A stretch of DNA of 64,000 nucleotides, taken from assembly GCA_963921425.1 (NCBI GenBank), contig OY992839.1, forward strand, positions 14,859,409 through 14,923,408, read 5' to 3'. The first letter of the stretch is position 1; each line of letters starts with the position of its first letter. Shown here piece after piece: positions 18,882 through 31,917 of this stretch. The notes under the pieces were generated by a model. That model was given only the letters and a program-made list of their open reading frames with translations. It was not told the origin of the DNA and ran no database searches. The position numbers and the translations under genes were made by a program. Source of the DNA: Dryas octopetala. Lineage: Eukaryota > Streptophyta > Magnoliopsida > Rosales > Rosaceae.

Positions 18882-19344
18882 TCCCTGACCCTATTTCACA
18901 GTTTGAGAGCAGCTTTATTACTCGAAGCCAACCCATTGAACTGGAAGCATTCTCAAGGGTAGGATCGATCCTCCTTGACCGAAACACCTTTTTAACACAT
19001 TTTCAAACATCCTTCTCAATCCCTAAAATATGTAAATACATTTAAATACATATGAACAGAATTCTAATCACCTAGAATGCATGCAAAATCTCTCAGTCAC
19101 ATTACCTTTACTTAAGAGATTAAACATCGAATCATACCTTTCATATTCGCTTTGATCCTAAACCTTGATCAACATATTTCACTTCACACTTCTCTTGATA
19201 CAAACTTGATCTATTTTACTCAAAAGCTTTATCATAAATTAATGCTTACATAATAATGTGTTTTGTCTTAGGAAATTGCCAATTAAAAAATCTTACATTA
19301 GCACGAGGGACTCAGAGATGGACATCAGCCCACCCCATTTTTTT

Positions 19345-19375
<31 letters not shown>

Positions 19376-19694
19376 ATGTATTAGTCTTGACCCAAATTAC
19401 AACTTTCAGCCCAATACCCAACTAGTTTCAGCCCAATACTTTATCTAATACCCAAACCTTATCAATTGACTTATTTCTTTCCAATACCCTCACTAACCCA
19501 GACGCAAAAACAGATCTTTGCTTTAGAGTTTGGACAAGGCGTGACCACCTCAATGCATCCTCTGCATCTTTCCTCTCTTTTGTGCTTTTTGAATCACTCT
19601 TCTTCCCTCTCAATCAGCGAGTCAATAATTGTAAGTGCTATCAACCTAGCTCTGTCATTTGTTATTCTTAATCACTCCTCTTTTATAATATAAT
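18882..19694. other. Intergenic, no gene recognised
   Basis: The first 80 bases continue the duplicated NLR-intron-like segment. An A-run of about 25 lies near 19346. Nothing else is recognisable. Confidence 0.45.
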
Positions 19695-20397
19695 GAGTGG
19701 TGTTATTCCCACCCATCAGTCTTATTTTCCCACCCATTTGTAAAAAAAAAAAAATTTAATTAATTACAATTCTATTATTTTATGAAATTACTAAAAAAGA
19801 CAAATGTAAATAAAAAATAAAATAAAAGAAAACTATGGTTGCCATGGCAGCCTTAATTGAGAGTCTATCTGCCATGGCGTGTTGTACATTGGAGCCTCTA
19901 CTTGATGGGGCAGTGGATTGATTTCAGTAGAATTATCATATGTTTCGAAAAGAGATTGCTTAACAAATTCATGGACTAGACATATATATATATATATTAT
20001 ACATTCACACAATAACTCTTCTATATATTTTTTATGATCGATAAACCTTTAACCATTAGGCACTTACCTATGAGGCCATTAGCATTTACCCACTTAAGCT
20101 AATATGTAATCGTGGAGAAATATGGAATGACCAATCGAATAAAACTTATTCATGGAGATCTTCCATCATATGAAACCTAACTATAGAGAAGGTGTTGTGA
20201 TTGCAGCGCTGCCATCCTTGGTAGCTTTATTATTATTTTTCTTTTCACAATTAGGGTTGATTTGGGAGAGAATGGGGAAGACCAAGGGAAAGGGAAGAGG
20301 GCAATTTAGGAATAACAAGGGTGTAATAAGTGGATTAGCGATTTTTAAAAATTTGAAAGAGGGTGAAAAAATATGTTGGGTGGGAATAGTGCCACTC
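19695..20397. mobile_element. Mutator-type non-autonomous element
   Basis: 703 bp with inverted ends GAGTGGTGTTATTCCCACCC and GAGTGGCACTATTCCCACCC and a perfect 9-bp duplication TAATATAAT (19686-19694, 20398-20406). The 9-bp duplication indicates the Mutator superfamily. It has no transposase. Confidence 0.85.
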
Positions 20398-23300
20398 TAA
20401 TATAATTTTTTGTTTTTTTTTCGGTTTCTTTTTTATCCAATATTTTGTCTCACAACCACAAAGTGTTATTTGAGTTTCTCATTCACTCAACCCCAAAGTC
20501 TAAGTAAAAGGTAAATATTTATGTCCCCCTGACTAGTATATATTTTATAGTTTATTAATGAGATTCACTTGTACCGTCGTGTTTTGTTTATACAAATTTT
20601 ATTTTAGATCAATGAAGTGTTTAACATGTTATGTGAATTTGGGAAATGTACTAAAACAAACAAGATTCAGCCGAAATTTCATAACAAAAATTTCACTAAG
20701 AAAAGTGAGAACTAGTTGGGAAGTCCAGCTCATCCCATTATAAAATCTTGGGTCCGTCTGTGGAGGGACTACTATCTGATTATCCTATAAAATAATAAAA
20801 TAGGCTAACCTTTATTATATATAACACTTAAAATATAAGAAGCCCACTTTTTTTTTTCTGGTAAGTAGAGGTCCACCTTAGAAAACAATCCTTAGTTACT
20901 TGAAACACCGTAAAAGAGGCATATTCTTTTAAGGACAGTACTTGGGTCACCCTCTGAAGATACCCCAAGGTCACCCCACCCCTCAAAATTGCAATTTTGA
21001 TAATGCTGGCGCATGATCGGAACCGTTCACTTTTTACATTACCTATTATAAATCATCTCTGAAAAAACCAACTCAATCGGAAATCGTTTGGTTGTATAAT
21101 TGTTGTTGATTAAATATAAAAAATTAACGGTTTAGTCAAAAAATCACTTTTAATCGGAAACCATCGTTACTTGCAATCATGAGTAGGAAACGGGCGGGTC
21201 GACAATCCTGTGCAGATGCGAGCCGGGTCGCCCATCCTGCTGCTTGCAACATGTCGTTTCTGTCCCAGCCAATGAGATACAAATGACATCATAACTAAAG
21301 AGTAATGTGCTTAATTTATCATTTTTAGAACATATATTACATGAGGTGACACTTACTGTGTATTAACGACATCTCAATTAAGATGACATTAAGGCATCGA
21401 TCAGCTCCCTCCTCATGTGGTCAATTAATTAGGATGGTAAAATAATGTGGTTGCAAAAGCATTGGTCTTGGTTATAAATCCTGATATATATGAACATATG
21501 GCTCCTTTGCCTAATACGAACAGCAGGCAATTCCAGGAGCATCGATTCCCAACCAATCAAATTTGGTAAACTTATGGGAAACTTACCGAAAGACCTCCAG
21601 GCCCCAGTGCCAGCTGCATTAATTTGTTGGTTGGAAAGCATGGTGAAATTAATTGAAGAAGGGCGTGTACGGGTTGCTAGTGTCAGTTCAGCTGCATGCG
21701 TTGGTGAGAAAGTCGAAGTAGGATGAAACTCAAGCAGGGCCAAGCTTTTTGGGAAACTACTAGGAAACTTACCAAAAAATAATACTCCTACTACTTTTCT
21801 GTCACTTGTTTTTTAAGTGTGTGGGTTACCCAAGTTAGCTTTGCTTTCCAACAAGAATTAATTAGAATAGTCTCTTAATTACCACCACATCACCATGAGA
21901 GCCATTAGAATTTAGTTAATGAGACATTAGACGTACTATTGAAGTGCTTGTACTGAGCCTGCTTAATGGCTTAGTAAGAATTAAAGATGCATGGAAATGA
22001 AAGATTTAAGCTTGGAATTTCCTCTAACAATTAGGAGAGAAATATTATTATGGGCAATGTTAATGACATGAAATTTTCATGTCAATTAAATCATTTAATA
22101 CATCTAATAATATATTTACTATATAAACTTTTAAAAAGACTAATATAACTTTGTTTAAAATTCTACAAAATATTAATTAAATTACAAAAAGGTTTCACAA
22201 CAAAATTAAAACCTCTACATATACGTTCATCATTTTTTTCCAATTTTAGAATCCTAAAAGACTACTTAGTATATATTTCAATATTTATCTTTGCAAAACT
22301 TGAAAGTTGAGAAGATAACAACAATCTATGGGATAAAATAACCTAATAAATCAAAGAAAAACAAAGATTCTACTGCTTGAATAGAAAATCAAAGCATAAC
22401 CATTTTTCCTAACTCACGTACTCCATCAATATTAATCTAATAAGTAGCTATTGTCATTTACAACTGCAGAAGGAAACAAAACCGAGGTTGCCATGGCTAG
22501 TGAGTTGACCAAGTGACCAAGACCATAGATTGCATAACACGTATACACCATCAATATTGATCTAATAAGTAGCAGTTGGATTCTACTGCTTGATTCAATT
22601 CTAAAGCTTCATTACGCTCTTAATCTTGGAAGCGTAGAGGGAGTAAATAACTGCCTGGCCTCAAATTGAATAGAAATGAATTACATAAACTTTAATGAGT
22701 CTTTAACCATTTACTGTTCACTAGTTATAAAACTCAATCCCCACTCACCATTATTAATCCAGCTTGTAATTCAACCACAATGATTTCAGTTCTAAATATA
22801 ATCCTGATCTACACAGAGATACAAATAAATTATTCTAGATAAGAGAATTTTATTCTTAAAGAGAATAAATATTGGATTCTTGAATAGAATAAACAAGTGT
22901 TAGATCATTTGAGAGAAGATTTAAACATTGGAGCCTTGGAGTTGGAGAACATTAATTCAAAGTTGTTGTTGGAGAACTTCAACGTGTGTTGTAGATTATA
23001 GGTTGCAGGTTTTGAATCTTGGAGGAAGATAACAAATTAACAATGTAAAGTAAACTATAGCCATTAGATTTGGGATGGGTAAGATAGTCTTTCAATAAAA
23101 ATGATATTAATTTGATTTAAAAAAATATATGATGATGTGTATAATCACCAAAAAGAAAAAAAAATGATGTGTATTATTTTACTTTGCCACATATAATTAG
23201 GGCACACGAATTTCATTCCAAGATAGGGCACAAAATCTTTTCTCTATTATTATATATGTAACTAGTTATTCTGAGTTCTCTCTACTATTGTTATTCTAGG

Positions 23301-23455
23301 AGCTGTATATGGATAATGGTCACACACCTGAGCACAAAGACACTTTAATTTCATATATTTACATATTTATTTATCTTTCCAGTAGTACAGCCACCGACAG
23401 TCAAAAGTAACTTTGAAGTTAAAGACAAACAGTAAATAAAGGCAAAACAAATGAC
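20398..23455. other. Intergenic, no gene recognised
   Basis: AT-rich. Partial direct repeats (CCATCAATATTAATCTAATAA near 22425 and CCATCAATATTGATCTAATAA near 22548) and a small palindrome (GACATGAAATTTTCATGTC near 22068) are present. An open frame at 21490-21726 has no domain I know. Confidence 0.45.
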
Positions 23456-23627
23456 TAGGGGTGAGCACGGTCCAGTACAGTCCAGTTCCCCCCCTAAACC
23501 GTGCACTGGACTGGTGAAGGTTATTCAGTCCGGTCCGGTGCTAAGAACTGGACGTGAAGCACTAGAACTGGACCAAACTGATCTGTAACTGTTCCAGTTT
23601 GGTCCAGTGCACTGTTTGAGACTGGGG

Positions 23628-23893
23628 CTCGAGACAGAGGAGCCGAGAGGGGAGATCGAGACATGGAGACAGAGGGGCTGAAATCACAACCTACTGAACA
23701 AAAACAGTGCACTGGACCTCGAGACAAAGGAGCCGAGAGGGGAGATCGAGACACGGACACAGAAGAGCTGAGATCACAACCTACTGAACAAGAACAGTGC
23801 ACTGGACCTCTAGACAGAGGAGCCGAGAGGGGAGATCGAGACACGAAGACAGAGGAGCTGAGATCACAACCTACTGAACAACAACTTGTTGCT
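23628..23893. repeat. 90-bp tandem repeat, three units
   Basis: Units start at 23628, 23718 and 23808 (CTCGAGACAGAGGAGCCGAG...). A 90-base period keeps one frame open across all units (GDRDT..EELRSQPTEQ..CTGP), giving a low-complexity open frame that I do not regard as a gene. Confidence 0.9.
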
Positions 23894-25414
23894 CATCACC
23901 CTTCAGACAATTCAAAAGTGCAGCATATTTACTGAGAGCAAGTTTCTGCAGGCTGAATCCATGTTACAGCTTGCATGAGCACTGATTTGGGCTGCAGGGC
24001 GACCCCAAAAAGGGAGATCGAGAGCTGACTGCGAGTGACTGTTGAAAGAGTGATTGAGACTGAGAGTGAGATAGTGAGATAGTGAGAGGTGAGAGACCTA
24101 GAGACTGAGAGGTGAGACCGTGAGAGGCTGAGAGCTGATGACATTCGAGATCGAGAGAGGGCGGCGCGACACAAGTTTGGAGACTGAGTGAGATAGTGAG
24201 TGTTAGGGTCGAGAGGCGAGAGTGAATGGCTGAACAGCCTGAATTGAATGAGTGATCAATTGACTAAATTAGTCAATTTACTAATTTAGTCATCTAAATT
24301 GACTAGATGAGTGAGTACTCGGTTGTTTCAATTGGGGGTATTGGGGTAATACACTACTAGGAAGTACCCCATTAGAGATCAGTGGAACACTGATGTCTAT
24401 TAGGTTTGCGACCGATAAGGGCAGACGTGATATCTAATGTACCCTATTTTCAATATCGGTTTTTACCCGATGTTTATAAAAACTTAGACATCCTATTTGT
24501 TGAATTTCCGATATTGTTAATACATAATATATATCGAATTTTCAAGTTTCCGCTATCTATATGAATGGATTCCGATATGTAATGTACTTTCAATATCATT
24601 AGTTTTTTAAAAACTGACATTAAAGTGTATATTATATATCGGTTTGGTTATATTTTTCGATATTGTAAACTCAGCAAAAGCTATGTTTGGTAAGTTGTTA
24701 CATCACTTTTTTTATTAAAGCGATATTTAATATTGTTAACACATCAGAGTTTTAAATAAAACCGATATATCTATATAGATTAGATATCTGTTTGTCCGTT
24801 GTTTCAGATATTATAAGTCTTTTAAATATCATTTTTGAGCTACCATGTGATATAAAAATTATATTAGATATCGCTATTATTTTGTTTTTCGATGTATATG
24901 CCTGTATAAATATCAGATTTAAGACATTAGATATCAGTGTTGAACGGATATTGTAAATGTTTTTTAATTAAAAAAAACAAAATTAAAATGGATTGTTAGA
25001 TATCAGTTTTTCCTGTCAAATATTTGATATCAAAATTCGAACATGCACCATCCAATTTGTGCAATTTAAATGCTTCCATCAATTTCATCCAACATTCTCA
25101 TACAATATTTCCAACATCCAATTTCCAGAGAAATTGTAGAGAGGGAATCTTAGCATTTCTCATGTGCATCACTTACACTTACAGTAATTTAATATAAAGC
25201 ACCACAAAACTGAAACAGAAGCATCAATAGAGAATAAAAATATTTATACTTGTATTAGAATTTGAAGCAATACATATTCTAAGGGTAAGCAAACCATGAT
25301 ATATGATTCACCATAACGATTAACATGACATATGCTTTTTTCTGTTTTACATAGTTTACCCACTAACTAGGGAAAGCCAATGTATCATGTTTCACTACTA
25401 ATTTATAACTCAAA

Positions 25415-26774
25415 TCACACTTTTGAAGTAATTGGTGAGAGAGGCTTTATCTTCTCCAGCAACTTTTCAGCTTCAAGAAATCCAAATGATCCCACAGACA
25501 TATATTTTATATATTTCCATCTGTTCAAGTGTAATTAGGTATGTCACTTCAATGAACAAGTTGAGGTAAGAGAAACCTCAGGCATATCGTAAACCCCAAA
25601 ATAGCTTACCTGAGTATGTAGGGTAGTGCCAAACAATGAAGGTGCAAATGGTTAACAGAATTAAATGGAGGCTGATGAAAGCCAAATCTGTCAAAAGGAC
25701 ATAATAACATCACACTCAAAAGTCTTTCATAACCAAATTCATCTGCAGAACCTTAGTTCAAAGTAAGTAAAAACCAAGTAATGATTATTTTGACCTAATT
25801 GTTTTTCAGATGAATACTGCATGCATGCCTACTCTAATTCAAGTTCATTTATTCAATTTTTTGTGTGTAATCATTTTAGGTTCACAAGTATAAGTGGATA
25901 TATAGGAATCAAAATCTGCTGAATACCTCATGTATTGATCTTCTACTTCCTAGGTCTCTTCAAATCATTACAGAAAGACATCTTCCATAGAAGATGTAAA
26001 GGACAAATTGGTCAATGTATAGCCCAAATTACAGAAATTATGAACATTCACATTCTTAACCAGCCCATCTTTGCATTAAGCAATATGGGTGACATGTTAG
26101 TAGGACAGATAGAATATAAATATTGAAACTAATCTAGTGTTTTTTATTCTTTGACAGTCAACAATCCAGTGTTCACCACCAAGGCACAATTTCACATCCA
26201 TCGTTTCCATGGTACATAATAAGCATTCAAATGGCTTAAAGAAACAAGAGGGACGGGCTATGAAGCAAATGTTGGTGCAATCGGTGCCACAAGAATTCAA
26301 GAATAGTAGCATAATAACTGAATCAAGTTGTAATACAAATTTACATAATTTCCAGCAGAGGCAACGCTAGAGGAAACAACCTAAGAGAACAGCTTCTGAC
26401 AATCAATCTAACTGTGCACAATTGCACACCCAAAAATCAATCTAATTGTGCATAATTGCATATCAGAAAATAATACAAAGATAAAAGCTTTCAAGAACAG
26501 GGCAATACCTGTACTGATGGCATTGAGGTGCATCTCGTTGTAATAGAGTTTTCCCCACTTCTAACATGTGACATACTGAACAACAATGAAAAACAATGGG
26601 GTGTAAGATTAATACATATAATGATGAAAAAACAAAGAAAAAAGTCCCACATTGGTTGAACCATGAATCATTTAAGCTTGAGCAACATTTAGATTACCCA
26701 AAGAGTAGTCTTGAGGTGTTCTTTGAAGATCCTTCACAGTTGGGATGTGATCCACAGGAATAACCAAGTAATGC
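25415..26774 (-). pseudogene. Captured HINT4-like HIT-domain gene fragment, four exons
   Basis: Minus-strand exons at 26698-26774, 26509-26575, 25610-25687 and 25415-25520 join with AG/GT splice sites into one open frame ending in TGA. The product reads HYLVIPVDHIPTVKDLQR, HMLEVGKTLLQRDAP, FGFHQPPFNSVNHLHLHC and a C-terminal FLEAEKLLEKIKPL. This is the plant HINT4 type (adenylylsulfatase / adenosine 5'-phosphosulfate phosphorylase activity in Arabidopsis). The histidine triad HLHLH is kept; the preceding D is N. The first exon (the CxxC and FxDIxP part, roughly 40 residues) is not visible. Lying wholly inside a CACTA element, it is best read as a captured fragment, probably recent because frame and splice sites survive. 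Confidence 0.85.
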
Positions 26775-27002
26775 CTACAAGAATCAAGATTGTTATTTTA
26801 AATTGAAAATGGTGACACTGATGAATGGGATTGGGGGGAGTCATTCAATACCTTGCAGCAGCGGGTCTGATATATATCAATATTAAATTAAAATGTATAT
26901 TTAACTAACCTAAAATCAACCTAAAATCAATATTAAATTATCCACCTATTTCCCTTTAACATCTTACAAAACCTAAAATCAATATTAAATTAAAATGTAT
27001 AC

Positions 27003-27383
27003 TTAACTAACAATTACTGCAAGAATCCGAATTAAATACCTTATGAAGGAAAATTAGCTATATTTAACTACTAATGAAGGAAAGAAACATCTCCAATCAC
27101 ACAAAGTACTAACATTATAACAAATTTGAACCATTGTAAATTTGTATAGATTATTAAGAAAGGAGAATAGGAAAAAAGAAAGAAGCATCAACTGACAATG
27201 ACTGCAAGCATCCATACAATGATAAAAAAATGAAGTTCTTAACTAACAATTACTGCAAGCATCCGAATTAAATACCTTATGAAGGAAAATCAGCTATATT
27301 TAACTACTTAATGAAGGAAAGAAACATCTCCAATCACACAAAGTACTAACATTATAACGAATTTGAACAAGTGTAAATTTCAG
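27003..27383. repeat. About 240-bp tandem duplication inside the CACTA element
   Basis: The block beginning AACAATTACTGCAAG at about 27008 recurs at about 27245 with few differences, through CACAAAGTACTAACATTATAAC. Confidence 0.8.
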
Positions 27384-28035
27384 TAACTACAGTAAACAAC
27401 TTTAGTTTACAGTAACTACTGTTGTTTATCCCATCCAAATAAACAATAGTAACTACTTGGTTCAAGTATAAGAAACTCTTTACCAATAAAAACAAATTAA
27501 GCACAATGGCTAATTTCAGTCAATCCCCATCCATAGGTACATGTTATAGCAGAATAGTTCTCCAACGTAAATACTAAAAAGAACCAACAAAAACCTAGTA
27601 CTCATAAAGTTCCCCCCCTCCCCCCAAAAGAAATAGAGACAATTATCAAACTTGTTATAGCAATAGTTTACTGCAATATCATATTCAAAAGCTAGCCTAG
27701 ACAAAACCCCGTCTTAGCAAACTCAACCACTAAACCAATAAGACCAAGTGAATCAGTTGTCTATTACTAGTTTTTATAAAAGTTGCAGAAAAGTAGTAAA
27801 CGTCTAAAAACTTAAATAAATCCAAAAAAAGAAATAGCTAATAAAGCTCAAAGAAGCAACAAACTATTTCTCTTCTATATGGGTGTCTCGGTTTCAAGTA
27901 TTGGATACTCTAAATTGAAGCCTAGACATAGTCTTGAAATTAAATAGTATGTTCTTGAAGAGCATTTGTTATTTATATACAAAATAGCTAAAATCCATTC
28001 ACAAAAATAGCACAAACAAGCAGGGAAAACAATGA

Positions 28036-28180
28036 GCAACGTACTTTAAAGAAAGTAAATTTCCTTATAATTAGTATTAATTCATGGGTTAAAAGATTAT
28101 ATAGAAATAAGTTAAGTACTTTAAAGAAAGTAACTTTCCTTATAATTAGTATTAATTCATGGGTTAAAAGATTATATTGA
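28036..28180. repeat. About 70-bp tandem duplication
   Basis: GTACTTTAAAGAAAGTAA through GGGTTAAAAGATTATAT occurs twice in direct succession, near 28042 and 28116. Confidence 0.85.
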
Positions 28181-29357
28181 AAATAATAGCAGAAATAGCT
28201 TTGTCCTCGTAAGAAATCCTACTCTCAACCAAACTGTAAAAGCTAATAGCTGACAGTCAGCTACCCTAGTGTTTTAAAATGACAAAATTACGCTAAACAC
28301 CACAGAAAACCAATCTTATTCAAGCATTTTCTTAATTGCAGATCAGCAAATCAGTGTTACAGAGAAGCAAAGCCATCATCTCCTGTTTAGCCTGCCTATA
28401 AAGAATCTACCAATAAAAAAGATAGAGAAAGTATTCAACACAAGAAGTAAAGGATATTGACAATGCTGAAAAGGATGGGAAAGCCACAGCCGGATAGAAT
28501 ATTTTCTGTTTTCATATGTATCTGAAGAATGTACATATTCAATTTCTCATCCCAATCAATTCTGCTGATACATATTCCCTTTCCAAACTAAACTTTTGAA
28601 GGAACTTAAGGCCAAAAAAAAAAAAGATCATTAGAAGGAGCTTGAAGAAAACAAAAAGGTCAGGGTAAGAAGCTGAAATAGGAGGTACTCCATCCTTGCA
28701 GATCATACCTCAGATCAGAGGAATCCTGCCTAAAAGAGAGACATATCTGGGAGTGGTCCATACACAGTCTTCCAAGACAGTGGAATAAGCCACTTATCAT
28801 TATTGTTGCCTGCACAAAGCCATTAAAAAAGATAAGCATACCTCTAACACGAAAGCATTAAGCAAATCATGGTTCAAGGAAGTAAAATAGATCTAATGGA
28901 AACAATTCTTAGGGATCAGCAAAGAGTTAATCAGGATCGTGAATCGCATTTCCTGTCCCTGCCCTGTGAAGAATATGGTTATGCCCTCATCCTCACCACA
29001 TCCCACCCTGCCACCTGTTTTTTTTTTTTTTCTCCTTTTTCAACATTGGCTAAATGTCTAGAACTTTTGTTAAATAAATATTATCCTAAATGCTCCCAAA
29101 ACAATGTTAAGCTATGAAGTTGATTTTAAAATATGTGAATTTAGAATAATAATTGATATATTGGATGCCAAATCTATTCCTTTTTAAGAAAAAAAATCCC
29201 AAATACAGAACAATATTAATCCAACCAAAGAAATAAATAACTTTTATTAGAATATTCAAATATACATGGTGTGAATGCACAAGGAAATTGGATCATTGCC
29301 GACCTTGAAGTACACACACACACACACATACAGTGATATATATATATAGGCCGGTAC

Positions 29358-29431
29358 CTTGTTAAGCCATCCTTTAGAATGAATCCTTGAAATTGATCTC
29401 TTAGCCTAGGACCACATAAGACACCAGACAT
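29358..29431 (-). other. Exon-like open segment in the CACTA element, unrecognised
   Basis: On the minus strand CAG|ATGTCTGG opens 24 clean codons (MSGVLCGPRLRDQFQ...) and ends ACAAG|GTACCG, with usable splice signals on both sides. I cannot name a source gene. Given the HINT4 exons in the same element and orientation, it may be another captured exon. Confidence 0.35.
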
Positions 29432-31560
29432 CTGCTCACCTAAGGAACCAAAGAATAAAATTAGAGGGAAGTGCGAGAGAAAGAAATAAGATATTCAATA
29501 CAAAAAAAAAAAAAAAAACCTAAATAGATACAAGAGCGAGAGAGAGTACCTGAGAGAGCTCTCGAAGAACAGAGTCGGAGTTGGATGGGTGTTACACAAA
29601 AAGCTAGACGATGGATACTAGGCGGTGGGTGTTGGACGATGGGTGATAGATCTCGTCGTTGATCATTGGTCCCGAGGTCTCGTCGTTGCCTTCCATCGGA
29701 GAGAGAAAGTGAAACCCTAGAATTTGGGGGTTTTACAATTTTGGATGAGTGAATCGTGTTTAGGAGGAAGAGAAAGGAGAGAGACATAGAGATTGAGAGA
29801 TCGAAGGAGAGTTTGGTCGATCTGAGTTTGGTCTCAGTGAGCGAGGGTGAGAGAGAAGGAGCTGAGTTTGGTCTGATGGAGTCTGAGTGAATGTGTCTGC
29901 GAGTGAAGAGTTGTCAAGCCTTTAGGAATTTTTGAGAAGCAGGATCGATGAGGTAGAGACCTCATGGATTCTGGTCTGGGGGAATTTGAAGCAAAATCAC
30001 AGCAACGGCGAGGGCTGCGGGTGTGAGAGAGAGAGAGAGAGAGCTCGGGGTGAGAGGGAGTGTTTGAGAGGGGGGGGGGGGTATCGGGTCTAACTTAAGT
30101 CAAAACATTTAAGTTGTCAAAAAAATTTGTATATTTGATTTTTAGCTGAATTAATTAATATCAGTTCATGGATTAGATATCGATTATCATAGAATTTTAA
30201 TTTCTACCCAAAAATTTAGATATCGAATTTGTAAACTTGGTGATATATAAATGTGTTTAGACATCATTTTTAGAAAACTAAAAATCCAACTGATATAAAA
30301 AAATTTGACAATATCGATTTTTTTAAAACCGATATATTTTTAGTGATATCTATTGGGGTACTTCCTAGTAGTGATATTTGATGACTAAATTAGTCTAATT
30401 GAGTAATTGGGGTTTCAAACTTTCAAGTTTCAATTGGGTAATTGACAAATTTAAGAGTAATTGGGGTTTCAATTGGGTAATTGACTCAATTGACTAATTA
30501 GTCTAATTGGGTTTCAATTGGGTACTAAATTACTAATTAGTCTTATTGGGGTTTTAACTTTCAATTGGGGTTTCAATTGGGTAATTGACACAATTGACTA
30601 ATTAGTCTAATTGGGGTTTCAATTGGGTACTAAATTACTAATTAGTCTTATTGGGGTTTCAATTATGGTTGATTGGGGTTTGGAACTTTAGGGCCTTTGG
30701 GCAATTGGAAATATAAAAAAAAAACATAACAAAAATGGTTTAGGGTTGATTGGGGTTATATAATATATACTTATATACTTATTACTTATATATGTATAGA
30801 GTAATTAATATAGTTTAGGGTATATGGTTATAATTATATTAAGGTATAGGGTTATATATAGTTGATTATAAGTCTAATTGGGGTTTCAATTGGGGTTATA
30901 TACTTATATAGTTATTAGTTATATATGTTATTATGTTATATACTTATTACTTTTAGGGTTTAGGGTATAGGGTTTCGTTTAAACTTTAAACGCTAAACAC
31001 TAATACAGAATTTCCCCTATTAGAAGATTATAACTATATACCATACCCTAGAACTATAATAATTTTAGTATATATGATTTAGTGTATAGATTATATAGTA
31101 TAAAGAATATATATACTAATTTTATTATAAAAGGTATAACTAAAATTATATACTAAAAAATTATTATATATATAGAATATAGTTATATAGGCCATAGGTT
31201 ATATAAAATATATTTTAGGGTCTAAAAAATAGCTAGGTTAATATTAATTTTATTATCTAAAATGTGTAAAATATGTGTAAAAATGTATGTAAAAATGTGT
31301 ATAAAAATGTTAAAAAAGTGTATCAAAAGTGTATAAAAATTGTATAAATATTAAATACGTATAAAAATTGAAAATACATATTAATTATCCGGTTCAGTCC
31401 AGTTCTGTGAAGTGCAAAATTGGAACTGGAATTGAATTGGACTAGTCCGGTCCAGTTTGGACCCGGTGTTGACCAGTTTTGGTCAAAGCGGTTTTTTACT
31501 GTTTTTTTCCCCCCAGTTTGATTCGGTGCACCCGGTTCCCGGTTTAAATGCCCACCTTGA

Positions 31561-31917
31561 CAGATGACAGGCAAAGGACAATTTTTTTTTTTTTTTTTTT
31601 GTGACCGAGAAGGCAAAGGCCATATTTAACATAAACCACTGAATGTGGACTATTTACATATAATAATAAAATAAAAAATCATGGTCTTTAGTGTCCCTGA
31701 AAGAACAAGACTTTTATCTAGACAAGTTATGCATATATGTTTGTTATGCTGGATTGGGTCAAACTCAACTCAACTGAATTATATTAAATTGTAATAAATT
31801 ACACTTAATTGAATACTCACGAAATTTTAAGAACTCTTTAATACGACTTAAGCAACAAATATTTTTTAGATTTGTATCTCTTTACAATATAAGTTTAGTT
31901 CAATATAATACAATTAA
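31561..31917. other. Intergenic, no gene recognised
   Basis: A T-run near 31581 and AT-rich sequence only. Confidence 0.4.

Larger units (their letters stand above)
24352..30373. mobile_element. CACTA element carrying HINT4 exons (6,022 bp)
   Basis: Terminal inverted repeats CACTACTAGGAAGTACCCC are perfect at both ends, with an ATA duplication (24349-24351, 30374-30376). The subterminal regions repeat GATATC/ATATCGG words. I see no CACTA transposase, so it is non-autonomous. On the minus strand it carries four exons of a HIT-domain gene (25415-26774). A GA-rich, 5'UTR-like stretch lies near the right end (about 29700-30075), also in minus orientation. Confidence 0.9.
23456..31560. mobile_element. 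hAT-like element, split by a CACTA insertion
   Basis: The outer ends read TAGGGGTGAGCA and, inverted, TCAAGGTGGGCA, with an 8-bp flank CAAATGAC/CAGATGAC (23448-23455, 31561-31568; one mismatch). Both ends carry runs of CCGGT/GGACC words, and the inner flanks are AATTGGGGTTTCAATTGGGT repeats and AT-rich stretches. Without the nested CACTA element (24352-30373) it is about 2.1 kb and has no transposase. The superfamily is inferred from end type and 8-bp duplication, and is less certain than the CACTA calls. Confidence 0.62.
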
